64,000 bases of DNA from VAXT01 sp035318925 (GTDB lineage Bacteria > Actinomycetota > Thermoleophilia > Gaiellales > Gaiellaceae). The notes below the pieces were generated by a model, which did not search any database, had not been told where the DNA came from, and worked only from the letters and a program-made list of their open reading frames with translations. The stretch lies in the NCBI GenBank assembly GCA_035318925.1, contig DATHDS010000012.1, positions 62,001 through 126,000 of the forward strand, written 5' to 3'. The translations under genes were made by a program, and so were the position numbers. Shown piece after piece: positions 15,123 to 24,807 of the stretch. The stretch's first letter is position 1. Each line of letters starts with the position of its first letter.

Positions 15123-17054
15123 TCAGACGCTTTGGGGGTCCACGTCGACGACGGCAGACAGGTCGGCTTCGCGCATCGCGGGCGCGCCTGCGGCCAAAAG
15201 CTTTGCCGCCCGGGAGGCGACCTCGCGCGGACGGTCGGTCTTCACGACGAGCTGTGCACGGTGCCGGCCGCGGACCCGGAAGAGCTCGGCCGGCCCAAGG
15301 AGATCTCCGGCGACGCTCTCGAGCCCGGCGGCCAGCTCCCTGCCCACTTGCAGCACGTCGTCCCGGTTGGGGCCTGCGACGAGAACGCGCACGATGTGCC
15401 GGAACGGCGGATAGCCGAGCTCTTTCCTCCGCGCGAGCTCCCCTTCCAGGAACCCCTCGACGTCGTGCCGCGCAGCGAGCGCGACCGCGCGGGACTCGGG
15501 CTGAAAGCTCTGGACGAGCACGCGACCGGGTGCATCGCGGCCACTTCTCCCCGCGAGCTGGGTGACGAGCTGGAACGTTCGCTCCTCCGCGCGGAAGTCC
15601 GGAACGCTCAGGCCGGTGTCGGCGTCGATCACCGCTGCGAGCGAGACGCCCGTGAAGTGATGCCCCTTGGCGACCATCTGCGTGCCGACGAGCACCGCGC
15701 GGTCGGCGGCGGCGAAGCGGCGCAGGGTGTCCGTGAGCGACCCGCGCTCGGCGACCGCGTCGGCGTCGAGCCGGAAGCGCTCCAGCTCGGGCACACGCTC
15801 TTCCAGCTCGCGCTCGAGCCGCTGCGTGCCCGCGCCGATTCGAGCCAGCTCGACCGAGCCGCACTCGGGGCAGACCGTGGGCGTCGGCTCGACGAACGCG
15901 CAATGGTGGCAGTGCAGGAGCTCGTCGCGGTGGAGCACGAGCGCCACGTCGCAGTTCGGGCAGCGCCGCGTGACGCCGCAGGCCCGGCAGTGCAGCGCGG
16001 GCGCCACCCCGCGGCGATTCAGCAGCAGGATCGCCTTCCCACCGTGCTCGGCCACCTTGCCCAGCTCGGCGAGCAGCGGAGCAGAGAGCGGGTACCCGGC
16101 CTCGCCCCGCAGGTCGACGATCCTGACCGGCGGGAGCGCCGCGCCGACCCGCTCGCCGAGATCGAGCCGCTCGAGAGCCTGCCAGCTCTCCGGCCTCGGC
16201 GTCGCGCTGCCGTAGATCGCGACCGCGCCCTCGAGCGAGGCGCGCTTCGCCGCGACCGTGCGTGCGTCGTAGCGCGGATCCGACTCCTGTTTGTACGCGG
16301 CGTCGTGCTCCTCGTCGATGCAGATCAGCCCGACGCGTGGCAGAGGAGCGAAGACGGCCGAGCGGGCCCCGATCACGATCGGCGCCTCCCCCGAGGCGAT
16401 CCGCTCGCGCTCGTCGCGGCGCTCGGCCTCGGTCAGCGACGAGTGGAGGATCGCCACCCGGTCGCCGAAGCGCGCGCGAAAGCGGCCGACCGTCTGCGGC
16501 GCGAGCGCGATCTCCGGAACGAGCACGATCACGCCGAGCCCGCGCTCGAGCACGTCGCCTGCGGCCTGGAGATAGACCTCCGTCTTCCCGCTGCCCGTCG
16601 CCCCGTAGAGCAGGAAGTGGCCGCCGTCCCCGGCCAGAGCCTCACGTAGCCTGTTGAGCGCGCGCTCCTGCGGCGCCGTCAGGTGCTCCGGCTCCGCCTC
16701 ACCGGGCAGCGAATCCCGTTCGGCGGGCTGCGGCAGGTCCTTCCGCCGCTCTCGCTTCGACGGGGCGACGAGCGCGAGCGCCCGGCCGGGGGTCGAGCCG
16801 TAGTAGTCGGCAACCCACAGCGCGAGCTCGACGAGAGCGGGTGGAAGCGATTCCTCGACGCGCTCGATCGGCGCGACCTCGATCCCGGCCGGCGGCGCGC
16901 GGCCCACGTCGACGACGACGCCGCGCTTCTTCCCGCCCCCGAGCCGGACCGAGACGACCGCCCCGGGCTCGACTTCGTCCGGCACCTCGTAGGTGAACGG
17001 CCGCGCGAGCGCGCGAGTCGTCACGAGCGGATAGACCGAGGCGTAGCGGCTCAT
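15123..17054 (-). CDS. priA: Primosomal protein N' (replication restart helicase)
   Basis: 643 aa. N-terminal DNA-binding domain, superfamily 2 helicase with Walker A GATGSGKTEVY and DEEHD, then paired zinc-binding cysteines (CRACG, CPNC, CHHC, CPECG) and C-terminal helicase motifs (QLAGRSGR). Reloads the replisome at collapsed forks. All motifs appear intact. It heads the priA-def-fmt-rpe-ribD series. Confidence 0.95.
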   Translation of the reverse strand: MSRYASVYPLVTTRALARPFTYEVPDEVEPGAVVSVRLGGGKKRGVVVDVGRAPPAGIEVAPIERVEESLPPALVELALWVADYYGSTPGRALALVAPSKRERRKDLPQPAERDSLPGEAEPEHLTAPQERALNRLREALAGDGGHFLLYGATGSGKTEVYLQAAGDVLERGLGVIVLVPEIALAPQTVGRFRARFGDRVAILHSSLTEAERRDERERIASGEAPIVIGARSAVFAPLPRVGLICIDEEHDAAYKQESDPRYDARTVAAKRASLEGAVAIYGSATPRPESWQALERLDLGERVGAALPPVRIVDLRGEAGYPLSAPLLAELGKVAEHGGKAILLLNRRGVAPALHCRACGVTRRCPNCDVALVLHRDELLHCHHCAFVEPTPTVCPECGSVELARIGAGTQRLERELEERVPELERFRLDADAVAERGSLTDTLRRFAAADRAVLVGTQMVAKGHHFTGVSLAAVIDADTGLSVPDFRAEERTFQLVTQLAGRSGRDAPGRVLVQSFQPESRAVALAARHDVEGFLEGELARRKELGYPPFRHIVRVLVAGPNRDDVLQVGRELAAGLESVAGDLLGPAELFRVRGRHRAQLVVKTDRPREVASRAAKLLAAGAPAMREADLSAVVDVDPQSV

Positions 17055-17069
17055 GCCGCCAGCCTACGG

Positions 17070-17786
17070 TTAAGTAGAGACGGGCTTCTTCGCCGGGCGG
17101 AGGTAGAAATAGAGCGTCGGGCCGGCGAGCGCGACAAAGGCGGCGCCCAGCACGATCAAGCTTCCGGGGAACACCCCGGCGTCGGCGAGCTCGTGCAGGC
17201 CCTGCGCGAGGAGCCAGCCGGCGAAGGCGAGCAGGAGCACGCTCGTCACCGTGAAGAAACGGCGCAGGTTGAGCCTCGCCGCCCCTCGGTAGAAGGCGTA
17301 TCCCAGCATGACGGCTCCTGCGAGACCGATCGTCGCGCTCGTGCTAGCCAGGAGCTTGTTCGAGCCCTCGACCGTCCCGAAGAGGAAGAGCGCCGTTTCG
17401 ACGCCCTCACGCAGCACGCCGACGAACGCCACCAGCGCAAGCGCGAAGGCAGATCCAGTCGCCAGCGCATGCTCGACCTGCGCCTCGAGCTCGCGCTTGA
17501 TCGAACGCGCTTGACGGCGCATCCAGAAGATCATCCAGGTGAGGAGCGCGGCGGCGAACAGCATGGCGCCGCCCTCGAAGAGCGCCTCGGCCTGGCCCTG
17601 GAGCTCGGCGCCGACGACGAAGAGCAGGCCCGCGGTGACGACGCTAATGACCAGTGCGGCGATCGTTCCGGCCCAGACGGCGGCGAAGCCCTCGCGGCGA
17701 CCGCTGCGGTTCAGGAACGCGAGGATGATCCCGACGATGAGCGAGGCCTCGAAGCCCTCTCTCAACATCACGATGCCTGCGCCCAC
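17070..17786 (-). CDS. FTR1/EfeU-type iron permease
   Basis: 238 aa integral membrane protein with about seven hydrophobic helices. Two REGxE iron-binding motifs are visible (LREGFEASL near the start, LREGVETAL in the middle). The family imports iron through the plasma membrane. No efeO or efeB is adjacent. GTG start with a perfect AAGGAGGA SD. It is divergent from a DtxR-family repressor, and both promoters overlap the palindromic operator at 17805-17822. Confidence 0.9.
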   Translation of the reverse strand: MGAGIVMLREGFEASLIVGIILAFLNRSGRREGFAAVWAGTIAALVISVVTAGLLFVVGAELQGQAEALFEGGAMLFAAALLTWMIFWMRRQARSIKRELEAQVEHALATGSAFALALVAFVGVLREGVETALFLFGTVEGSNKLLASTSATIGLAGAVMLGYAFYRGAARLNLRRFFTVTSVLLLAFAGWLLAQGLHELADAGVFPGSLIVLGAAFVALAGPTLYFYLRPAKKPVST

Positions 17787-17804
17787 GGTCCTCCTTAGGT
17801 CGAG

Positions 17805-17822
17805 TGTAAGGGTTACCTTACA
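17805..17822. promoter_or_regulatory. DtxR-type operator between iron permease and repressor
   Basis: Perfect inverted repeat TGTAAGGGTTACCTTACA (7-bp arms, 4-bp spacer). The AGG...CCT core resembles the DtxR/IdeR iron box. It lies between the start codons of the permease and repressor genes, just upstream of a TATATT -10 hexamer (17838-17843) for the repressor. That -10 is 7 nt before the ATG, so the repressor mRNA is probably leaderless. Confidence 0.7.
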
Positions 17823-17850
17823 GCTAGCGCAGGAGACTATATTCGAACTG

Positions 17851-18534
17851 ATGGCCCAGCGTCACTCGATCGACGAGTACCTCGAGACGATCTATTTCCT
17901 CGCCTTCCCGATCGGGGAGTACAGCCCGCAGTCCGGCGGCTCCCTCACGCTCGCGTCGCGCGTTGCCGAGATGCTCGGCGTCTCGCGCGCCTCGGCCGGC
18001 GAGATGCTGAAGCGGCTCGAGAAGGAGGGGCTCGTCCGCCGCGGGGAGCACAAGGAGGCGCTGCTCACGCCGTCGGGGCGCAAGCGAGCCGAGCGCGTCG
18101 TCCGCAAGCACCGGATCGTCGAGCGGCTGCTCACCGACTTCATGGGCTACACAGCCGCCGAGGCGCATGTCTACGCCGACGACATCGGTGAGACCTTCTC
18201 CGACGAGATGGTCGAGCGGATGGAGGAGAAGCTCGGCTACCCCGACCGTTGCCCGCACGGCTGGCCGGTCGACCCGGCGTTCGAGCAGGCCGAGAACAAC
18301 GAGCTCGCGCCGCTCGCAGCACTCGAGCCCGGCGCACGCGCGACCATCGTCCGCCTCGCCGAGCACGACGGGGAGCTGCTGCACTGGTTCTACGACGAGG
18401 GCTTCGTCCCGGGCACGAAGATCCAGCTGCGCGAGGTGCAGCCCGCCGCGGGGCAGTTCACAGTCAAGGTCGGCAAGCGCGAGCAGGCAATCGACGAGAA
18501 GGCCGCCGCCGGGCTCTTCGTCAGGCCCGGCTAG
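17851..18534 (+). CDS. DtxR/IdeR-family iron-dependent repressor
   Basis: 227 aa. N-terminal winged helix (SRVAEMLGVSRASAGEMLKRL), dimer/metal domain with the CPHG motif whose Cys marks iron-type regulators, and a C-terminal FeoA/SH3-like domain (PGTKIQLREV). Metal-bound protein would repress its own gene and the divergent permease via 17805-17822. The 3' end overlaps metK convergently by 14 bp. Confidence 0.9.
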   Translation: MAQRHSIDEYLETIYFLAFPIGEYSPQSGGSLTLASRVAEMLGVSRASAGEMLKRLEKEGLVRRGEHKEALLTPSGRKRAERVVRKHRIVERLLTDFMGYTAAEAHVYADDIGETFSDEMVERMEEKLGYPDRCPHGWPVDPAFEQAENNELAPLAALEPGARATIVRLAEHDGELLHWFYDEGFVPGTKIQLREVQPAAGQFTVKVGKREQAIDEKAAAGLFVRPG

Positions 18535-19774
18535 TCGCCGGCTCGTTCAGACCGGCGGCCGCACGCAGCGCGTCGGCCTTGTCGGTCCGCTCCCACGTGA
18601 AGTCGTGGTCGTCGCGGCCGAAATGGCCGTACGCAGCGGTTTTCGCGTAGATCGGGCGCCGCAGATCGAGGTCGCGGATGATCGCGCCGGGCCGTAGGTC
18701 GAAATGCTCCTTGACGAGCTCCTCGATGCGGGTGACCGGGATGCGCTCCGTGCCAAACGTCCGCACCGCGACCGAGACCGGGTGGGCGACGCCGATCGCA
18801 TACGCGACATTGACCTCGATCCGGTCGGCGAGGTCGGCGGCGACGAGGTTCTTCGCCACATAGCGGGCCGCGTAGGCGGCCGAGCGGTCGACCTTCGTCG
18901 GGTCCTTGCCCGAGAAGGCTCCTCCGCCGTGCCGCGCAGCGCCGCCGTAAGTGTCGACGATGATCTTGCGCCCCGTGAGCCCCGTGTCGCCCATCGGCCC
19001 GCCGAGCACGAACTTGCCGGTCGGGTTGACGTAGACGAACTCGCGCTCTTCGAGCCGCTTCTCGTCGTAGAGATCGCGCGGCAGGATCGGGCGCAGGATG
19101 TGCTCGACGATGTCCGGCTTGATCATCGTGTCGGCGTCCAGACCGTCGGAGTGCTGGGTGGAGACGAGCACGCGGTCGATCTCCACGGGCCGTTGGATGC
19201 CGTGCTCGTCGACCTCATAGCGCACCGTCACCTGCGCCTTCCCGTCCGGCCGCAGGTACGGGAGGATCCCCGCCTTGCGCACCTCCGCGAGCCGCTTGCA
19301 GATCTTGTGCGCGAGCATGATCGGCAGCGGCATCAGCTCGGGCGTCTCGCGCGTCGCGTACCCGAACATCATTCCCTGGTCGCCCGCACCGATCTTGTCG
19401 AGCGGATCGTCGTCTCCGGGGTCGTGCTGCACCTCGTAGGAGGCGTCCACGCCCTGGGCGATGTCCGGCGACTGCTCGTCGATCGCGACGACGACCCCGC
19501 AGGTGGTCGCGTCGAAGCCCCACTCGGAGTGCGTGTAGCCGATCTGGGTGATCCGGTCGCGAACGATCCGGGCCACGTCGACGTAGGTCTCCGTCGTGAT
19601 CTCGCCGGCGACGACGACGAGGCCGGTCGTGATCAGCGTCTCGCAGGCGACGCGGCCGTTGACGTCGTCGGTGAGGACGGCGTCGAGCACCGAGTCCGAG
19701 ATCTGGTCGGCGATCTTGTCGGGGTGGCCCTCGGTGACGGACTCCGAGGTGAAGAGAAACTCGCGGGCAGACAC
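18521..19774 (-). CDS. metK: S-adenosylmethionine synthetase
   Basis: 417 aa. Shows the N-terminal TSESVTEGHPDK, GAGDQGMMFGYA and GGGAFSGKDPTKVDRSAAY. Makes AdoMet from methionine and ATP. GTG 19774 has no SD but has TAGCCT 8 nt upstream (19788-19783), so a leaderless internal transcript is possible in addition to read-through from the lipoprotein gene. Confidence 0.96.
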   Translation of the reverse strand: MSAREFLFTSESVTEGHPDKIADQISDSVLDAVLTDDVNGRVACETLITTGLVVVAGEITTETYVDVARIVRDRITQIGYTHSEWGFDATTCGVVVAIDEQSPDIAQGVDASYEVQHDPGDDDPLDKIGAGDQGMMFGYATRETPELMPLPIMLAHKICKRLAEVRKAGILPYLRPDGKAQVTVRYEVDEHGIQRPVEIDRVLVSTQHSDGLDADTMIKPDIVEHILRPILPRDLYDEKRLEEREFVYVNPTGKFVLGGPMGDTGLTGRKIIVDTYGGAARHGGGAFSGKDPTKVDRSAAYAARYVAKNLVAADLADRIEVNVAYAIGVAHPVSVAVRTFGTERIPVTRIEELVKEHFDLRPGAIIRDLDLRRPIYAKTAAYGHFGRDDHDFTWERTDKADALRAAAGLNEPATSRA

Positions 19775-19785
19775 GGCGGCGAAGG

Positions 19786-21267
19786 CTACTGAATCGTGAG
19801 GAAGCCCGACACGCTGATCCGGTCGCCGTCTCGCTTCCCGTAGAGGAATGCGGACTCGAGCGGTTTCGTGTTCGCGGTCACGTCCGGCGTGATCGCACCG
19901 GGATCGCTCTTCTTGACGAAGTCGAAAATGTACGGCAAGCCGGCTCTCAGGTTCAGGTAGACGAAACCGAGCGAGTCGCCGGGGGCGCCGGAGGCCTCTC
20001 GCGCCTTCTTGTAGACCTCGTCGTCGGCGAGCTTGGAGCCGCCGCCGAGCGCCTTGTCCAGCGTGTCCTTGCTGTTCGAGACGAAGATTTTTCCGTCGCT
20101 CACGACGGCGATAATCGACTGGCCCTCGTAGCCGATCTGCTTGCCCTTGGCCCCGTTCACGGTCACGTCACGGACGGTGAGCCCGGAATCCTTGCCCGAA
20201 AGCTCGGCGAACGCCGCGAGGCGATCGACGATACGCCGTGCCTTTGCCTCGTCCGGCACACGGAGTGTGAAGAGGATGTTCGGCACGAGCTCATCGCTGG
20301 AGTAGACGGCGAGCGCACCCTCCTTGGAGAAGAGCGGAAAGAGGTCGTCCTTCACGGAGAAGCCCAGCGCCGTCTCGATCTGCGCCCGCTGGGTCTTGAA
20401 CTCGGGGAGGTTCTTGTCGACCCCCTCGAGCACGCCGTTCAGAAAGTCCTCGAGGTTCCCGAACGAGACGTACGCAAGCGCACCACTCGGAAGGGTCTGG
20501 TCGAGCTCGTCGGAGAAGTTGCCGGTCTGCTGCTGGCCCTTGGCGACGTAGGCGGCCTCGACCTTGATCCCGTCATCCTCGGCCTGCGCGGAGAACGAGG
20601 CGGATTCGAGCGTGCCGAACTCCTTCGAGAAGCTCTTGAAGGACTGGGCATCCGGGCTGCCCGCCGCTGCACGATCGATCGCGGCCTGGATGCTCTCACC
20701 GCTGACCCAGCCGCGGGCGGCCGCGTCCGCGGGGAGCTTTCCCATCGCGTCGTTGAAAGCGTGGTTATCGGTAAGCGGATCCCCGTTCGAACGGGCGCTC
20801 AGGAAACGGTCGATCTTCGCCTTGGTATCTGAGAAGACCGTCCAGCCCTCGACCTTCTGGTGGACGAGGGGGTCGTCGCCCGATTCGATGAGCTTGGCGA
20901 ACTTCGCTTCGTCCTTCGGCTTTGCGTACCCGACGATGTCGCTGCCGTCGTTCCGGAAGTCCACCCAGACGATGTGCACCTCAGGGGGCAGCGCCGGCAC
21001 CACGTCCCGACTCCACTCGAGGCCGTCCTTGGCCAGGTCCATCCGCGCGCTTGCGAACAGCTTTTCGCGGCCGGGGAACTTGTTCAGCAGCCGCTCGCCC
21101 GCCTTCCACTGCACCCCGTTGGGGTCGGTCTCAAGAGCGATGTAGGCAGGGGCGCTGGCCGGCGCGAACTCGGCGCCGGTCGGGACCGAGCCGGACTCCT
21201 TCTTCGCGCCGCAACCGGAGACGGCGAGCGCGAGAGCGACGATCAGGCCGATGCGAATCGCTCGCAC
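19786..21267 (-). CDS. DUF3352-type lipoprotein
   Basis: 493 aa. Lipobox LAVSGC near residue 19. The mature part starts with a PAYIALETDP segment and has repeated alpha/beta units with LPSGALAYVSFGN and GFVYLNLRAGLPY, as in DUF3352 proteins. Function unknown; surface attachment to the outer face of the membrane is predicted. GTG 21267 lacks an SD and has TAGACT 6 nt upstream, overlapping the gpsA stop. Confidence 0.8.
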   Translation of the reverse strand: MRAIRIGLIVALALAVSGCGAKKESGSVPTGAEFAPASAPAYIALETDPNGVQWKAGERLLNKFPGREKLFASARMDLAKDGLEWSRDVVPALPPEVHIVWVDFRNDGSDIVGYAKPKDEAKFAKLIESGDDPLVHQKVEGWTVFSDTKAKIDRFLSARSNGDPLTDNHAFNDAMGKLPADAAARGWVSGESIQAAIDRAAAGSPDAQSFKSFSKEFGTLESASFSAQAEDDGIKVEAAYVAKGQQQTGNFSDELDQTLPSGALAYVSFGNLEDFLNGVLEGVDKNLPEFKTQRAQIETALGFSVKDDLFPLFSKEGALAVYSSDELVPNILFTLRVPDEAKARRIVDRLAAFAELSGKDSGLTVRDVTVNGAKGKQIGYEGQSIIAVVSDGKIFVSNSKDTLDKALGGGSKLADDEVYKKAREASGAPGDSLGFVYLNLRAGLPYIFDFVKKSDPGAITPDVTANTKPLESAFLYGKRDGDRISVSGFLTIQ

Positions 21268-21276
21268 AGGCGCAGT

Positions 21277-22230
21277 CTATTCGGCGGTCGGCCGCCGGCC
21301 CATCAAATTTGCTGCGAGCTCGTCGAGACTGCGGCCGTCGAGGATCTCGCAGACGGAGTTCGTGATCGGCATCTCAACGCCCACGCGCTGCGAGAGCTCG
21401 CGCAGGACCGGCGCCGTCGTCAGCCCCTCGACCGTGCCGATCTGCGCAGCGGCCTGCGCTGGCGACGCGCCGCGCGCGATCAGCTCGCCGGCGCGCCGGT
21501 TGCGCCCGTGGTGCGACCAGCAGGTGACGATCAGGTCGCCGACCCCGGCGAGGCCGGCAAACGTCTCGCCACGGCCGCCGCAGGCCTCGCCGAGACGCGC
21601 CATCTCGGCGAGCCCCCGCGTGACGATCCCGCTCTTCGCGTTGTCGCCGAGCCCGAGCCCGTCGACGCCGCCGGCGGCCAGCGCCATCACGTTCTTCGCG
21701 GCGGCGGCCAGTTCGACGCCGACGAGGTCCCGGTTCACGTAGACGCGAAAGATGAGCGAGTTGATCTCCCGCTGGAGCCGCTCGGCGAGGTCCTCGTCCT
21801 CGCTTGCGATCACGGCGGCCGCGGGCAGTCCCTGCCCGATCTCCTCGGCGAAGTTCGGCCCTGAGAGGACGGCGACGGGCCGGTCAGCGAGGAGCGTCGA
21901 GAGCCGGTTCCCGCTCGTCGGGTCGAGCCCCTTCGTCAGGCTCAGCACCGCCCCGCCGGGCGGCAGCCCGGCGACGACCTCGCCGAAGGCCCGGCTCGGA
22001 ACCGCGAGCACGACGAGATCCGCTCCGTCATAGGGCGCGTCGTCGAGCAGCGTGGCGCCGACGCCCTGGAGGGAGATGTTGGGCAGGTACTTCGGGTTCC
22101 TCCCCGTCTCGGAAATCGCGCGCACCTGCTCGGCATCCCGCGCCGCCAGCGTCACCTCGTGCCCACGCTCCACGAGCAGTCGCGTAAATGCGGTCCCCCA
22201 GGCTCCCGCTCCGAGAACGACGACGTTCAC
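21277..22230 (-). CDS. gpsA: Glycerol-3-phosphate dehydrogenase [NAD(P)+]
   Basis: 317 aa. N-terminal GAGAWGTA nucleotide loop, SGPNFAEE, catalytic Lys in AAAKNVMALAAG, and GLAGVGDLIVTC. Produces glycerol-3-phosphate, the substrate for phospholipid synthesis. GTG start overlaps the der stop by 4 bp. plsC, two genes upstream, acts later in the same pathway. Confidence 0.95.
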   Translation of the reverse strand: MNVVVLGAGAWGTAFTRLLVERGHEVTLAARDAEQVRAISETGRNPKYLPNISLQGVGATLLDDAPYDGADLVVLAVPSRAFGEVVAGLPPGGAVLSLTKGLDPTSGNRLSTLLADRPVAVLSGPNFAEEIGQGLPAAAVIASEDEDLAERLQREINSLIFRVYVNRDLVGVELAAAAKNVMALAAGGVDGLGLGDNAKSGIVTRGLAEMARLGEACGGRGETFAGLAGVGDLIVTCWSHHGRNRRAGELIARGASPAQAAAQIGTVEGLTTAPVLRELSQRVGVEMPITNSVCEILDGRSLDELAANLMGRRPTAE

Positions 22231-23534
22231 GAGCGCCTGACGAAGTCGATTGCCACCGGCACGCCCTCGAGGTCGAAGCGCTCGCGCAGCTCGTTCTCGA
22301 CCCAGTAGCCGTAGTCCCGCGTGATCAGGCCGGGGTCGTTGACGAAGAAGCGGAAACGGGGTGGGCGCACGGTCGTCTGGGTGCCGTAGAGGAGATTGAG
22401 CCGCTTCCCGTTTCGCGACGGAGGCTGACGGGCCTCCCGCAGCTCGCCCAGAAAGCGGTTCAGCTCTCCGGTCGAGATCCGCTCCGTGTACTTGGCGTAG
22501 AGCTCCTCGACCCGGTCGAGCACCTTCCCGACGCCGCGCCGTGTCTTCGCCGAGGCGGCGACGATCGGCGGCCGCTGGCGCAGGCGCGGCTCCAGCCGGT
22601 CGCGGACCTCCTCGATGCCGACCTCGGCGATGTCCCACTTGGAGAGGACGACGAGCGTCGACGACATCGACTTCCGGGCGATGTCGGCGATCACCAGGTC
22701 GTGCTCGACGACGCCCTGGCTCGCATCGACGAGCACGAGCACGATGTCGGCGCGCTCCGCCGCCTGCAGAGCCCGCAGCTCGGAGTAGTACTCGATCCCC
22801 TGCCGCTTCTTCTGCTTGCGGCGGAGGCCGGCCGTGTCGACGAGGACGAACGTCTGCTCGCCGCGCTTCAAGACCGTGTCGATCGAGTCACGGGTCGTCC
22901 CCGGCTGCTCGGAGACGATCACCCGCTCCTCGCCGAGCAGCGCGTTCAGCAGGCTCGACTTGCCCGCATTCGGCCGCCCGAGAATCGCCACGCGGATTGC
23001 GTCTTCTCCTGCCTCGGCCGGCCCGCGCCCGGGCAGGCGCGCGACGATCGCGTCGAGCAGGTCGCCGGTGCCGTGCCCGTGCACCGCCGAGAGGGGAATC
23101 GGGTCGCCGAGGCCGAGCCGGTGAAACTCGAGCGCCTCCGCCTCGCGCCCAGGCTCGTCGATCTTGTTCGCGATCAGGAAGATCGGCTTGCGCGAGTGCC
23201 GCAGAATCGCCGCCAGCTCCTCGTCGCCGGGCGTGATCCCGGCCCGGGTGTCGACCACGAAGAGGACGAGGTCGGCTTCGGCGATCGCCGTTCGGGCCTG
23301 CTCGGCGACCTGCTTGGTCAGGGGCGAGCTGTCGGCGATGTCGACGCCGCCCGTATCCACGAGCAGGAACCGGTGGCCGGACCACTCGCAGACGAACTCC
23401 TTGCGGTCGCGCGTGACACCTGGGGTCTCGTGGACGACGGCCTGGCGCGAGCCGGTCAGCCGGTTGACGAGCGTGGACTTGCCGACGTTGGGAAAACCGA
23501 CGACCGCCACGGTGCCGAGCAGCTCGTCGGTCAC
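22227..23534 (-). CDS. der: Ribosome biogenesis GTPase Der (EngA)
   Basis: 435 aa with two tandem G domains: GFPNVGKST, DTGGV and NKID in the first, GRPNAGKSS, DTAGLRRK and SKWD in the second, and the C-terminal KH-like domain. Needed for 50S subunit assembly. GTG 23534 (4-bp overlap with plsC) was chosen because the first G domain begins 7 residues later. Confidence 0.96.
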   Translation of the reverse strand: MTDELLGTVAVVGFPNVGKSTLVNRLTGSRQAVVHETPGVTRDRKEFVCEWSGHRFLLVDTGGVDIADSSPLTKQVAEQARTAIAEADLVLFVVDTRAGITPGDEELAAILRHSRKPIFLIANKIDEPGREAEALEFHRLGLGDPIPLSAVHGHGTGDLLDAIVARLPGRGPAEAGEDAIRVAILGRPNAGKSSLLNALLGEERVIVSEQPGTTRDSIDTVLKRGEQTFVLVDTAGLRRKQKKRQGIEYYSELRALQAAERADIVLVLVDASQGVVEHDLVIADIARKSMSSTLVVLSKWDIAEVGIEEVRDRLEPRLRQRPPIVAASAKTRRGVGKVLDRVEELYAKYTERISTGELNRFLGELREARQPPSRNGKRLNLLYGTQTTVRPPRFRFFVNDPGLITRDYGYWVENELRERFDLEGVPVAIDFVRRS

Positions 23535-24178
23535 GGCGGAGTTGCGCCCTGCGGCCGGCCGAGTTCGTGCTGCTCGACCAGCCAGCGCCAGAGTCGATGG
23601 ATCTCCTCCTGGATGAGCGCCGACGCTGCGCGGTAGCCCTTGCCACCCCGGGGGAGGCCCTCGAACTGCATCGGCTGCCCCCACGCAACCGAGACCGGGT
23701 GACGGTTCCACGGCTGCCAGAACTGACTGCCATGGATCGCCGCCGGGATGACCGGCACGTTCTCCTGGAGCGCGACCATCCCCGCGCCCGACATGACCTC
23801 ACCCGGCACACCCGACTTCTGCCGGGTTCCCTCGACGAAGAGCCCAAGCGGATAGCCGTCGCGAACGATCTCGCGCATCGCGCGCACGGCTTCGCGGTCC
23901 GACTCCCCGCGGCGCACGGAGCGCGTGCCGAAGGCGCGGATCAGCTGGCCCAGGCCGAAGTGGCTGTGGATCTCGCTCTTGGCCAGAAAGTGGATCGTGC
24001 GCGGACAGCACGAGCCGAAGGCCGGCGGATCGAGCCAGGAGAAGTGGTTCATCGCGAGCACGACTCCGCCCTCGGGCGGGATCCGCTCGACCCCGTAGTT
24101 GCGAAGCGGCGTCGCCAGCCTCGTCAGCGGCTGGATCGTCCAGCGGCCGATCCCCCAGACCACATCGATCCGATTCAT
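23531..24178 (-). CDS. plsC: 1-acyl-sn-glycerol-3-phosphate acyltransferase
   Basis: 215 aa. Acyltransferase motifs NHFSWLDP (HX4D), FVEGTRQKSG and VPVIPAAIHG. Converts lysophosphatidate to phosphatidate at the membrane. ATG overlaps the cmk stop by 4 bp. In many bacteria cmk, plsC and der are neighbours, as here. Confidence 0.93.
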   Translation of the reverse strand: MNRIDVVWGIGRWTIQPLTRLATPLRNYGVERIPPEGGVVLAMNHFSWLDPPAFGSCCPRTIHFLAKSEIHSHFGLGQLIRAFGTRSVRRGESDREAVRAMREIVRDGYPLGLFVEGTRQKSGVPGEVMSGAGMVALQENVPVIPAAIHGSQFWQPWNRHPVSVAWGQPMQFEGLPRGGKGYRAASALIQEEIHRLWRWLVEQHELGRPQGATPP

Positions 24179-24807
24179 GCGGGCAGGCGCTCGCGCACGA
24201 GCTTCTCGATCCGGTCGACGACGTCCGCGACATCGAGATCGCTCGTATCGATCTCCAGCGCGTCCTCGGCCGGCCGCATCCGCGCCGCGTCGCTGTCGTC
24301 CCGGGCGCGCAGGTCGGTGGCGAGCGCGTCGGCGCCGATGTCCGGCCGCTCGGCGAGGCGGCGCTGCTCGCGGACCCCGCGCTCGGCCTGGAGATAGACC
24401 TTCACCTCCGCGTCCGGGCAGACGACGGTGCCGATGTCGCGGCCTTCGATGACCGCGTCGCCGAGCTCGGCCAGCTCGCGCTGGCGCTCGCGCATGACCG
24501 TGCGCACCTCCAGATGGCGGGCGACGACGGGCACGAGCCGGTCGATCCGCGCCTGACGGATCGCGGAGGTGACGTCGGCGCCCGCGATCGAGACGCGGCC
24601 GGACTCGTCGAGGTCGACCTGGTGCTCGCGCGCCAGCTCGCCGAGCTTGTCGCCGTCGGAGAGGTCGATTCCCTTCTGCATCGCGAGCCACGTGAGGGCG
24701 CGGTACATCGCCCCGGTGTCGAGGTAGCGAAAGCCGAGGCGCTCTGCGAGCCGGCTTGCGACCGTGCTCTTTCCTGCCCCGGCGGGCCCGTCGATGGCAA
24801 CGATCAT
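24175..24807 (-). CDS. cmk: Cytidylate kinase
   Basis: 210 aa. P-loop IDGPAGAGKST, RYLDTGAMYRALT and the GRDIGTVVCPDAEVK segment that contacts the nucleotide. Phosphorylates CMP/dCMP. Overlaps aroA upstream and plsC downstream by 4 bp each. Confidence 0.95.
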   Translation of the reverse strand: MIVAIDGPAGAGKSTVASRLAERLGFRYLDTGAMYRALTWLAMQKGIDLSDGDKLGELAREHQVDLDESGRVSIAGADVTSAIRQARIDRLVPVVARHLEVRTVMRERQRELAELGDAVIEGRDIGTVVCPDAEVKVYLQAERGVREQRRLAERPDIGADALATDLRARDDSDAARMRPAEDALEIDTSDLDVADVVDRIEKLVRERLPA

